From the NCBI GenBank assembly GCA_002367105.1, contig DFCS01000035.1:12033-72471 (forward strand): a stretch of DNA of 60,439 nucleotides, given 5' to 3'. Shown here one piece after another: positions 7,640 through 15,932 of the stretch (within the stretch, counting starts at the first letter, position 1; each line of letters begins with the position of its first letter). The notes under the pieces were generated by a model. The model worked only from the letters and a program-made list of their open reading frames with translations, was not told where the DNA came from and did not search any database. The position numbers and the translations under genes were made by a program. The stretch comes from Hungatella sp. UBA3048 (GTDB lineage: Bacteria > Bacillota > Clostridia > Lachnospirales > Lachnospiraceae).

Positions 7640-9370
7640 ATGGGAATCATTGATTTCAAGGCTACTAAATGCAAGCATTGCTATAAATGTATTCGTAATT
7701 GCGAAGTCAAGGCAGTCATGATTAAAGATGAGCGGGCTGAAATTATGCCGGATAAGTGCATTTTATGCGGAAAATGCATGCAGGTATGTCCTCAGTCAGC
7801 AAAAACTCTCATAAGTGATCTGGATCTGGTAAAGAGTTACATTGACGCAGGAATCCGGACGGTTATCTCCCTGGCACCGTCTTATATGGGATTGTTAAAC
7901 TATAAGACCATCGGCCAGGTTAACAGTGCGCTGCGGAAGCTGGGATTTTATGACGTAAGGGAGACTTCGGAAGGGGCGGCTGTTGTAACAGCAGAATATG
8001 CCAGACTTTTAAGTGAAGGGAAGATGGAGAACATCATCACCACCTGCTGCCCCAGCGTCAATGATCTGATCGAGATTTATTACCCCCAGCTGATTCCATA
8101 TATGGCTCCTGTGGTATCTCCTATGATTGCCCATGGAAAGATGTTAAAAGAAGAACTGGGAACTGAGGTAAAGGTGGTTTTCCTTGGACCGTGCATCGCA
8201 AAGAAAAAGGAAGCCGGAGATCCCCGCCATGATGGCTATATTGATGCTGTCCTGAATTTCAATGATATCTCCAGATGGCTTTCTGAAGAGGAAATCACCA
8301 TTGAAGACTGCGAGGATATCCCGTTTGCAAAGAACCCCAGAATCAACCGCCTTTATCCGGTTACCAATGGAGTGGTAAATTCTGTTCTGGCCACAGAAGA
8401 GGAACGGGATGGATACCGGAAATTTTATGTCCATGGCTGCCTTAACTGCATGGATTTGTGCGAAAGCATGCTGCGGGGAGGAATTAAGGGCTGCTTTATT
8501 GAGATGAATATATGCTCCGGCGGCTGCATCAAGGGTCCCACCGTAGAGGATGAGAACGTATCCAGATTCAAGATCAAGCTGGATATGGAGGAATCCATTG
8601 AAAAGGATCCGGTACCAAGGGAGGAGCTGGCCCCTGTTATGGAGCGTATTTCCTTTCGTAAGCGGTTCCTGGACCGTGCACCCAAGGATGCCATGCCAAC
8701 AGAAGTACAGATTCAGGAGATATTAAAAATGACCGGAAAGACCAGGCCGGAGGATGAATTAAACTGCGGTGCCTGCGGTTATTCCACCTGCCGGGAAAAG
8801 GCCATAGCAGTTTTCCAGAAAAAGGCAGAGCTTAATATGTGCATACCATTTATGCATGAAAAATCAGAGTCATTGTCTAATCTCGTGATGCAAACCTCTC
8901 CCAATATTGTTCTGATCGTGGATAAAGATATGAAAATTTTAGAGTATTCTGCAGTGGGAGAAAAGTATTTTGGAAAAACCAGGCAGCAAGCTTTAGCCAT
9001 GTATTTATATGAATTCATTGATCCTTCTGATTTCCAGTGGGTTTATAATACCCACCAGAAGATCCATGGAAAAAAGGTGACTTATGGGGAATATCATATT
9101 TCCACTCTTCAGAATATTCTTTACATTGAAAAAGAGGATGTGGTATTAGCCACCTTCATAGATATCACCAAAGAGGAAGAGCAGGCAAAGCAGGACTACG
9201 AACAGAAACTGGAAACCATTGCCCTTGCTCAGAAGGTCATTCACAAGCAGATGATGGTGGCCCAGGAAATTGCAGGTCTTTTAGGGGAAACCACGGCGGA
9301 GACCAAGACTACCTTAACGAAGCTTTGCAGATCCTTACTGGATGAGGGAAGTGAAGGTGAGGTTAAGTGA
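7640..9370 (+). CDS. Sensory-type [FeFe] hydrogenase with C-terminal PAS domain (HydS, group C)
   Basis: 576 residues. Domains in order: two [4Fe-4S] sites (Cys 11,14,17,21 and 40,43,46,50); H-cluster domain with L1 TTCCPSV (Cys 136/137), L2 GPCIAKKKE (Cys 185), L3 NICSGGC (Cys 292, 296); a four-cysteine Fe-S domain (Cys 376, 379, 384, 401); and a PAS domain (about 415-515) ending in a short coiled stretch. Both L1 cysteines are kept, so catalysis is not excluded. PAS plus H-cluster is the layout of group C putative sensory hydrogenases, as in Ruminococcus albus. The next gene is a SpoIIE-type phosphatase overlapping as TGATG. I infer that H2 or redox state gates signalling to that phosphatase. 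Confidence 0.9.
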   Translation: MGIIDFKATKCKHCYKCIRNCEVKAVMIKDERAEIMPDKCILCGKCMQVCPQSAKTLISDLDLVKSYIDAGIRTVISLAPSYMGLLNYKTIGQVNSALRKLGFYDVRETSEGAAVVTAEYARLLSEGKMENIITTCCPSVNDLIEIYYPQLIPYMAPVVSPMIAHGKMLKEELGTEVKVVFLGPCIAKKKEAGDPRHDGYIDAVLNFNDISRWLSEEEITIEDCEDIPFAKNPRINRLYPVTNGVVNSVLATEEERDGYRKFYVHGCLNCMDLCESMLRGGIKGCFIEMNICSGGCIKGPTVEDENVSRFKIKLDMEESIEKDPVPREELAPVMERISFRKRFLDRAPKDAMPTEVQIQEILKMTGKTRPEDELNCGACGYSTCREKAIAVFQKKAELNMCIPFMHEKSESLSNLVMQTSPNIVLIVDKDMKILEYSAVGEKYFGKTRQQALAMYLYEFIDPSDFQWVYNTHQKIHGKKVTYGEYHISTLQNILYIEKEDVVLATFIDITKEEEQAKQDYEQKLETIALAQKVIHKQMMVAQEIAGLLGETTAETKTTLTKLCRSLLDEGSEGEVK

Positions 9371-10551
9371 TGGGGATTACCGTAGATGTTGCATACACAA
9401 GCCTGAATAAATTCAAGGAAGTATTGTGCGGGGATAAGGTTGAACTTTTGCAGACCGAGGATTCCAATATTATGATACTCGCCGACGGTATGGGCAGCGG
9501 GGTAAAGGCCAACATTCTGGCCACCATGACCTCCAAGATTTTAGGAACCATGTTTTTAAACGGTGCGACCCTGGAAGAGTGTGTGGAAACCATTGTGGAG
9601 ACCCTTCCGGTATGTCAGGTGCGCCAGGTAGCCTACTCGACCTTCAGCATCCTTCAGGTGTTTCATGACGGTGAAGCCTATCTGGTAGAATTTGATAATC
9701 CCGGCTGTATCTTCATCAGGGATGGAAACCTGGTTTCCATACCGCAAAACACAAGGATTATCAGGGATAAAAAAATCAATGAGTATCGTTTTAAAGTTAG
9801 AAAAGGAGACGCGCTGATCCTGATGAGTGATGGGACCATCCATGCAGGAGTGGGGAAGCTCCTGAATTTTGGCTGGCTGTGGGAGGACGTTGCTTCTTAT
9901 GCGGTGAAGCAGTACCGCCTGACCATATCTGCAGCTCGTCTGGCTACTGCGTTAACCACTGCCTGTGATGAACTGTATCAGTACCGGCCTGGTGATGATA
10001 CCACGGTTGCCGTTATGAGGATTATTGACCGAAAGCCGGTGCATTTGATGACAGGCCCGCCCCGGAAGACGGAGGATGACAGCGTGATGGTGAATGATTT
10101 CCTGTCAGGAGATGATTCTGCTAAGAAAGTCGTCTGCGGAGGAACCAGTGCCAATATTGTTTCCAGGATAACTGAAAGGGAGCTGTCTGTTTCCCTGGAT
10201 TACGATGATCCGGACATACCGCCAATCGCTTATATTGACGGAATTGAGTTGGTTACGGAAGGTGTTTTGACATTAAATAAAGTTTTAAAGCTTTTAAGGC
10301 GTTATGTGATGAATGAATCCGTCACAGAGGATTTTTTCCTGGAGTTAGATAAGCCAAACGGAGCTTCCATGGTGGCGAAGATGATCATTGAGGATTGTAC
10401 GGAGCTTAAGCTATACGTGGGAATGGCAATTAACAGCGCTTATCAGAATCCTGGCCTGCCCTTTGATTTAGGGATCCGACAGAATCTTGTGGAGCAGTTA
10501 AAGCACGTAGTGGAAGAAATGGGGAAAATGGTTACGGTAACCTATTATTGA
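9370..10551 (+). CDS. SpoIIE/PP2C-type serine phosphatase coupled to HydS
   Basis: 393 residues from the ATG of the TGATG overlap with the hydrogenase gene (GTG 3 bases earlier is possible). The N-terminal 230 residues are a complete PPM/SpoIIE phosphatase, with metal-binding acids in LADGMGSGVKA, LMSDGTIHAG and RPGDDTTVAVM. The C-terminal 150 residues (from about VVCGGTSANIVSRITEREL) form a second domain I do not recognise; it is probably a ligand or partner domain. It has no membrane segments. The expected role is dephosphorylating a phosphoserine protein in response to the upstream sensory hydrogenase. Confidence 0.88.
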   Translation: MGITVDVAYTSLNKFKEVLCGDKVELLQTEDSNIMILADGMGSGVKANILATMTSKILGTMFLNGATLEECVETIVETLPVCQVRQVAYSTFSILQVFHDGEAYLVEFDNPGCIFIRDGNLVSIPQNTRIIRDKKINEYRFKVRKGDALILMSDGTIHAGVGKLLNFGWLWEDVASYAVKQYRLTISAARLATALTTACDELYQYRPGDDTTVAVMRIIDRKPVHLMTGPPRKTEDDSVMVNDFLSGDDSAKKVVCGGTSANIVSRITERELSVSLDYDDPDIPPIAYIDGIELVTEGVLTLNKVLKLLRRYVMNESVTEDFFLELDKPNGASMVAKMIIEDCTELKLYVGMAINSAYQNPGLPFDLGIRQNLVEQLKHVVEEMGKMVTVTYY

Positions 10552-10606
10552 ATTTGGATAGATATTCACAGAGCCACGATACGTGGAAGTTACAAGGAGG
10601 AAAAAT

Positions 10607-12058
10607 ATGGCAACAAATGATGCGACATTACTTCGCATAAAGCATCAGGTTTTAAATGAAGTGGCGAAACTTGCATGGGAGGGAAAGCTGGAGGAGAAAA
10701 GAAATGAGATTCCCTATGATATCATTCCAGGACCCAAGGCCCAGTTCCGCTGCTGCATTTACAGGGAACGGGAAATCATCAGAGAGAGAATCCGCCTGGC
10801 GGAAGGACTCTGCCCCAGCGGAAGGGATACGAAGAACGTCGTTCAGGTAATCAGCTCTGCCTGTGAAGACTGTCCCATCGCCCGGTATGTGGTAACCGAT
10901 AACTGCCAGCTGTGTATGGGTAAGGCGTGCCAGGGTTCCTGTAATTTTGGCGCCATCAGCATGGGACGTGATCGTGCTTATATTGATCCTGATAAATGTA
11001 AGGAATGCGGAAAATGTTCCCAGGCATGTCCTTATAACGCCATTGCAGATCTGACCCGACCCTGTAAGAAAAGCTGTCCGGTAGATGCCATCACCATGGA
11101 CGAAAACGGCATTGTAGTTATTGACGAGAGCAAATGCATCCAGTGCGGAGCCTGCATTCATGGCTGCCCCTTCGGCGCTATTGATTCCAAGACATTTCTG
11201 GTGGATGTGATTAATCTTATTAACGCCGGGAAACGTGTGGTTGCCATGGTCGCTCCGGCGACAGAAGGCCAGTTCGGCCCGGAAATCACCATGGCAAGCT
11301 GGAGAACCGCTTTAAAGAAAATCGGTTTTCAGGATATGGTTGAGGTTGCCCTTGGCGGCGATCTGACCGCTGCAGCAGAAGCGGCGGAATGGGCAGAGGC
11401 TTATAAGGAAGGCAAGAAGATGACAACTTCCTGCTGTCCGGCATTTGTTAACATGATTAAACAGCATTATCCTATGCTCCTTGAAAATATGTCCACCACA
11501 GTATCCCCGATGTGTGCTGTATCAAGAATGCTGAAGGAAAAGGACCCGGAGACGATCACCGTATTCATCGGACCGTGTATTGCTAAGAAAAGCGAAACTT
11601 TGGATTTAAATATTAAAGACAATGCGGATTATGCCCTGACCCTGGGAGAAATTCAGGCAATGATGGCATCAAAGGGCGTAGAGCTTTTGCCGGAAGAAAA
11701 CACCTACCAGGCAGGGTCCGTATTCGGTAAGCGTTTTGGAAATGGAGGCGGTGTGACTGCGGCTGTTCTGGAATGCTTAAAGGAGACGGGAGAAAGTACG
11801 GATATTGAAGTCCTTAAATGCAATGGAGCTGCTGAGTGCAAGAAGGCTCTGATGCTTCTTAAGATTGGAAGGCTTCCTGGAGACTTCATAGAAGGAATGG
11901 CATGTGTGGGAGGCTGTGTAGGCGGCCCCAGCAGGCATAAGAGTGAGAATGAAGCAAAGAAAGCCCGTGATTTGCTGATCAAACAGGCGGATGGAAGAGA
12001 AGTTCATGAGAATTTACGGAACCAGGGCCTTGAAGAAGTAGCAATGCACAGACATTAA
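10607..12058 (+). CDS. [FeFe] hydrogenase, group B (HydA2-like)
   Basis: 483 residues from the ATG after AAGGAGG (an upstream in-frame start at 10583 lacks a site). The N-terminal region is cysteine-rich (CEDC, CQLCMGKAC); ferredoxin-type [4Fe-4S] motifs are CKECGKCSQAC and CIQCGACIHGC. The H-cluster domain has L1 TTSCCPAF (Cys 276/277), L2 GPCIAKKSE (Cys 324), L3 GMACVGGCVGG (Cys 433, 437). Proton-relay and all ligand cysteines are present, so an active H2-evolving or H2-oxidising ferredoxin enzyme is plausible. There is no NADH module, and it lies downstream of HydS and its phosphatase, an arrangement that suggests control by them. Confidence 0.9.
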   Translation: MATNDATLLRIKHQVLNEVAKLAWEGKLEEKRNEIPYDIIPGPKAQFRCCIYREREIIRERIRLAEGLCPSGRDTKNVVQVISSACEDCPIARYVVTDNCQLCMGKACQGSCNFGAISMGRDRAYIDPDKCKECGKCSQACPYNAIADLTRPCKKSCPVDAITMDENGIVVIDESKCIQCGACIHGCPFGAIDSKTFLVDVINLINAGKRVVAMVAPATEGQFGPEITMASWRTALKKIGFQDMVEVALGGDLTAAAEAAEWAEAYKEGKKMTTSCCPAFVNMIKQHYPMLLENMSTTVSPMCAVSRMLKEKDPETITVFIGPCIAKKSETLDLNIKDNADYALTLGEIQAMMASKGVELLPEENTYQAGSVFGKRFGNGGGVTAAVLECLKETGESTDIEVLKCNGAAECKKALMLLKIGRLPGDFIEGMACVGGCVGGPSRHKSENEAKKARDLLIKQADGREVHENLRNQGLEEVAMHRH

Positions 12059-12112
12059 CAAAAAGGCTATGGATGTTCCCTTTTTTATCGGGAACACCCA
12101 TAGCCTTTTTAT
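12059..12112. terminator. Bidirectional intrinsic terminator
   Basis: AAAAAGGCTATGG pairs with CCATAGCCTTTTT around an inner GTTCCC/GGGAAC hairpin. It separates the hydrogenase operon from the convergent spore-coat genes. Confidence 0.92.
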
Positions 12113-12358
12113 TTACATTCCTGCGAACTGGCTCTTAACTTTCGTAAGTTTCTGCTGTTCTGCCTGATCTGTGGTATACCATCCCTTTGCGGACATTTTT
12201 TTGTAGATATCGCCCTGCATGCACAGGCTGTCGCTTAATGCGGTGTCAAATGCCTGATGTACGTTCATGGTAGGGGATTCGATGGTTCCATGCAGGTATA
12301 AGTCACACACTCCTTTTGTGGTGTGGAGCAGGTTTTCCATAATACACTTGTCATCCAT
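12113..12358 (-). CDS. Spore coat protein, CotF family
   Basis: 81 residues, mostly helical, with the CotF-family pattern of an N-terminal NLLHTTKGVCDLYLHGTIES helix and a C-terminal MSAKGWYTTDQAEQQKLTKVKSQF helix pair. It is expected in the spore coat. It starts after AGGAGG, 13 bases downstream of the stop of the companion gene. Family assignment rests on composition and pattern, not on a catalytic motif. Confidence 0.75.
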   Translation of the reverse strand: MDDKCIMENLLHTTKGVCDLYLHGTIESPTMNVHQAFDTALSDSLCMQGDIYKKMSAKGWYTTDQAEQQKLTKVKSQFAGM

Positions 12359-12371
12359 ATGTGATTCCTCC

Positions 12372-12545
12372 TTACACTAAGTTATAGAAGCTGTCAAAAA
12401 TCTGCTGGTGCTTCTGCATAAGCTGCTGCGCACAAGCTTTTAATTCAGGATCCTGAAGATTCTGCGCTGCTTGCTGGCATTGGGTTTTTAAAAATTGCTC
12501 ATGTCCAAGAGCATCTTCAATATAAGTTAATTCTTTTGGGCTCAT
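12372..12545 (-). CDS. Small spore-coat-like protein (57 aa), CotF N-terminal-like
   Basis: A 57-residue open reading frame beginning MSPKELTYIEDALGHEQFL and ending QKHQQIFDSFYNLV. It is a helical, glutamine-rich protein resembling the first half of CotF-type coat proteins. It has a strong GGAGGG site 7 bases before ATG and runs in tandem with the 81-residue coat gene. Together the pair may form a split CotF. It is easily missed by length cut-offs. Confidence 0.75.
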   Translation of the reverse strand: MSPKELTYIEDALGHEQFLKTQCQQAAQNLQDPELKACAQQLMQKHQQIFDSFYNLV

Positions 12546-12680
12546 ATGATATTCCCTCCACTGTTATACTATCCTCCGGTGTGTTTTCCCGGAAGACAGT
12601 ATTAATATGGACGTTTTATGGAAATCCATGCATAACAACGGAAATAATTCATTAACAGGGAGTAGAATCCTTGATATTTT

Positions 12681-14357
12681 TTATGATTCCTTATAATTTC
12701 CATAACTTGTATAAATTTCTTTCACAACCTCATAAGAAAGCTTGTGCCTTCTGTATTCGTCGACGATTCCCTTATTATTCATTGTCCTTGGGCGGTTAAG
12801 GAACCATTCTTCACTGATTCTGACATCGCAGTACTGCCAGATATACAGTCCCGACGCACCGGGGTGTTCCAGGATGGCAGTAAGCTGTTCTCCCAGCGTA
12901 TCCGCCTGATACTCTTCCGACCACTTGACCTTTGCTTGGCTTCTGTAACCGTAGATGGCTCCTGCGCCCACTTCCGTAATAAGGAATGGCTTGCCTTTTC
13001 CAGGCGTTTCAGTTTGTACCCATTGATACAGATCATCTAAATATTCCCGGACAGGTGTGTTGTGGTACCATCTCGGATAAATGTTGTAGGAAACTACTTC
13101 AGGAAAGTCAAGGCAGATATCTGTTTTAAATTTGCAGCTTGCACTGGAACGCGGGCGGGAGGAATCCATCTGCCTGATGAGTTCATACTGCTTATTGTAG
13201 CATTCCCTGCCGTTGGGAGTTTCGCTGGCACATTCATTTAAGATACCCCAAATATAGATGCTTGGGTGATTATAGTGATTCATGATCATTTCACGGATCA
13301 CTTCTTCTGCCTGCCTCTCAAAATTAGGATTCCTCATATGTTCTTCGGAAAGTCCTCTTGCGTGGTTCTCTTCCCAGATCAAAATTCCCAGTTCATCGCA
13401 TAAATCCAGGAAAATTTCATCATTGGGATAATGCACGCATCTTATAGAATTCACACCCATATCTTTGATTGTCTGCAAATCTGAGGCAATCTGAGAAAAT
13501 GGGACAGCGCAGCCGAATGCGGGATGGTCTTCATGACGGCAGATTCCCTTTATAAGGAGGGCTTTGCCGTTTAAGCAGATAGAGCTGTTTCCTATTTTTA
13601 CTTCCCGGAAGCCGAATCTCTCTGTTAAGTCGTCTATGGCCGTACCGTCTTTGAAGAGCGTAACTTCTGCTGTGTATAATTTCGGCTGTTCCATGCTCCA
13701 TTCTTCTGCATCTGATACGGCTGCCTCTGTTTGTATCAAAGATTCCGTATTTGCTTTTAGGGTAATGTCCGGGAGTTTTAAATCTGTATTATTGATTGTT
13801 ATTGCTGCATCTAAGCTGATATCTTCATCAGAGATATTGGATATGCAAAGCGTGAGGCCTGCCTTCCAGGATTCGCCCTTTTTTTCAGGCGTGATATGGA
13901 TCCATTTTATGTATGCACCGGTAAGTTCCTCTAAAACGACACCTCTGGTAATGCCGCCGTAACTCATATAATCGTTAGGTATATGCAGTGAGCTTTCTTC
14001 TGAAAACCGGTTATCAGCTATGACCTCAAGCAGATGTTCTCCTCCAGGCAACCCTTTCAGGAATATCTCAAAAGGCGTGTAGGCGTTGTAATGGGTTCCT
14101 TTAATGGTCCCGTCTACGTAAACTTTTGCTGTGTGGCTCACGCCTTTTAACAGAAGCCGTACATTCCCCTCTGCCGTAAACGCAGTGGAATATTTTCCTT
14201 CTCCCCTGTAAGCTTCATATCCCGGATAAGTTTCCCAGGCACTTGGGACAGGTACCGGAAACGTCTTATCTTTTCCGTCTAAGGGGGTGAAATCCCAAAG
14301 TTTACCGGAAAGTTCTGATATTTTTCTGACTGAATTTGTTTGAAAGGTACGTATCAT
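12681..14357 (-). CDS. Glycoside hydrolase family 2, beta-glucuronidase-like
   Basis: 558 residues with the GH2 order: jelly-roll sugar-binding domain (about 1-170), immunoglobulin-like domain (170-265) and TIM barrel. The acid/base glutamate is in IWGILNEC (about 375) and the nucleophile in FLITEVGAG (about 461). Near residue 526 there is NNKGI, matching the N-x-K motif that beta-glucuronidases use to hold the uronate carboxylate; beta-galactosidases lack it. There is no signal peptide, so it acts on imported disaccharide-sized glucuronides. Its ATG directly follows the yesN-like stop, so it is the last gene of the regulator operon. Confidence 0.85.
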   Translation of the reverse strand: MIRTFQTNSVRKISELSGKLWDFTPLDGKDKTFPVPVPSAWETYPGYEAYRGEGKYSTAFTAEGNVRLLLKGVSHTAKVYVDGTIKGTHYNAYTPFEIFLKGLPGGEHLLEVIADNRFSEESSLHIPNDYMSYGGITRGVVLEELTGAYIKWIHITPEKKGESWKAGLTLCISNISDEDISLDAAITINNTDLKLPDITLKANTESLIQTEAAVSDAEEWSMEQPKLYTAEVTLFKDGTAIDDLTERFGFREVKIGNSSICLNGKALLIKGICRHEDHPAFGCAVPFSQIASDLQTIKDMGVNSIRCVHYPNDEIFLDLCDELGILIWEENHARGLSEEHMRNPNFERQAEEVIREMIMNHYNHPSIYIWGILNECASETPNGRECYNKQYELIRQMDSSRPRSSASCKFKTDICLDFPEVVSYNIYPRWYHNTPVREYLDDLYQWVQTETPGKGKPFLITEVGAGAIYGYRSQAKVKWSEEYQADTLGEQLTAILEHPGASGLYIWQYCDVRISEEWFLNRPRTMNNKGIVDEYRRHKLSYEVVKEIYTSYGNYKES

Positions 14358-15899
14358 TTAATTTTCCTCCTGTTTTAAGGCACATCTCCCCATATCAGTA
14401 GGGGTGTGTCCCGTATATTTTTTAAAGACTCTTGAAAAATACTGCGGGTTGTCAAATCCCAGCTCTTCACTGATCTGATAAATCTTCAAGTTGCTTTTTG
14501 CAAGCAGCTCCTGCGCTTTTTTAACTTTCATTTTATTGATATATTCAGAAAAGCCAAGATCGGAATATTGTCTGAAAAGAGCGGATAAGTAATTAGGACT
14601 GACATTGATAAAAGAAGCGGTATCCGCCAAGCTGATTTTCATAAAAATATGATTTTTAATATAGTCTTTTGCCTGAATGACCAGGTTGTATTTCGGATCG
14701 TTCAACTGGTTTTGCATTGCGCTTTTTACCGCGGTTTTAAATACATCCAGATATCTGATGATTTCAGTTTTCTTATGATAGGTATATAAAACCTGATAGG
14801 ATTTTGCCTCATTTTTGTAACTTTCTGAAAGTATTTTTTCTCCGTCATAGATACAGTTCATTACCAGATGTATCATAAAAGACACAATATTGATCAGTTC
14901 TTCAAATGCCAGGGTATCTATGGCGGCTTCAATCGCTCTGACTGTCTGGTCAAAAAGGATAAGATTGAAATTTTCCAGGGATTCTATCAGTCTTTTGTTG
15001 AAGACATTCAAATCAAAGGTTTTATTAAGGGAGGGAGGGTCTTCCTTATTAAATTCAAAACACAGGTGGATCTCATTGAGGGAAGAGGTGGTTTTTCCAG
15101 GTTTTATGGAGACTCCTGTATTGAAAAAAATTTTAATAAGCTGTCGGATGTCTTCTGAGACCGTATTGGTCAGCGTATCGATTTCATCTGCTTTGTGAAA
15201 GAGAAGAATACATGCAATCCTTTGATGGTTGTAAGCGATCACCGTGCTTTTTGTATAACGGCCGATGCACTCCTTTACGGTACTTAAAATATTTAAATAG
15301 GTAGAGTAAGCTCCGGTATTTAAATTTTCCTTTTCAAAAAGAATGTCTACGGTCAGGGGCTGATAAAACTTCGCTTTTAAATCCAGATCGTACATTTTTA
15401 TGAAATCCAGAATTTCTTCTTCGGAAGTATAGCCGCCGCTTACCAGGTGGTAGAGAAACCGGTTCGTAAACAGATTGATCTCCTGCCCATACCTGCCGGT
15501 TTCTGTTTTTCTCTCAGCCAGTACTTTTTTAGCCTTGTTTAATGTTTTTTCAAGGGTCTCTTTGTTTAACTCCATTTTTACAAGATAGTCAAAGGCATTT
15601 AGCTTCATGGCAGTCCGGGCATATTCAAATTCTTCAAAGCTGGATAAAAGGATACACAAAGGAGCGTTTTTATCCTCTGTATTTTGTATGTATGTTAAAA
15701 TGTCAAATCCGTCCGCTGCAGGCATTTTTATGTCTGTTATGACCAGATCAAAGGTCTCTTTTTTTAAGATTTCGATTGCTTCGTTGCCGTTTGCAGCAGT
15801 AGCGGCTATCTCAAAATCAGGGAAGTTCTCACAAACAAGGCCTGAAAGCCCTATACGGGCTAAGGGTTCATCGTCGACAATCAGGATCTTATATTTCAT
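14358..15899 (-). CDS. Response regulator, YesN/AraC type
   Basis: 513 residues. The N-terminal receiver domain has the phosphoacceptor Asp 56 in LVITDIKMP and acidic residues in VDDEP. A central linker of about 270 residues follows. The C-terminal AraC/XylS double helix-turn-helix ends ISEELGFDNPQYFSRVFKKYTGHTP. It is co-transcribed with the sensor kinase (33-base gap) and the GH2 gene. It very likely activates the divergent sugar-importer promoter at 17756-17806, where two identical 10-bp direct repeats lie 20 bp apart. Confidence 0.92.
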   Translation of the reverse strand: MKYKILIVDDEPLARIGLSGLVCENFPDFEIAATAANGNEAIEILKKETFDLVITDIKMPAADGFDILTYIQNTEDKNAPLCILLSSFEEFEYARTAMKLNAFDYLVKMELNKETLEKTLNKAKKVLAERKTETGRYGQEINLFTNRFLYHLVSGGYTSEEEILDFIKMYDLDLKAKFYQPLTVDILFEKENLNTGAYSTYLNILSTVKECIGRYTKSTVIAYNHQRIACILLFHKADEIDTLTNTVSEDIRQLIKIFFNTGVSIKPGKTTSSLNEIHLCFEFNKEDPPSLNKTFDLNVFNKRLIESLENFNLILFDQTVRAIEAAIDTLAFEELINIVSFMIHLVMNCIYDGEKILSESYKNEAKSYQVLYTYHKKTEIIRYLDVFKTAVKSAMQNQLNDPKYNLVIQAKDYIKNHIFMKISLADTASFINVSPNYLSALFRQYSDLGFSEYINKMKVKKAQELLAKSNLKIYQISEELGFDNPQYFSRVFKKYTGHTPTDMGRCALKQEEN

Positions 15900-15932
15900 A
15901 TTTTACCTCTTTCATAAACGAATCATATTCTT

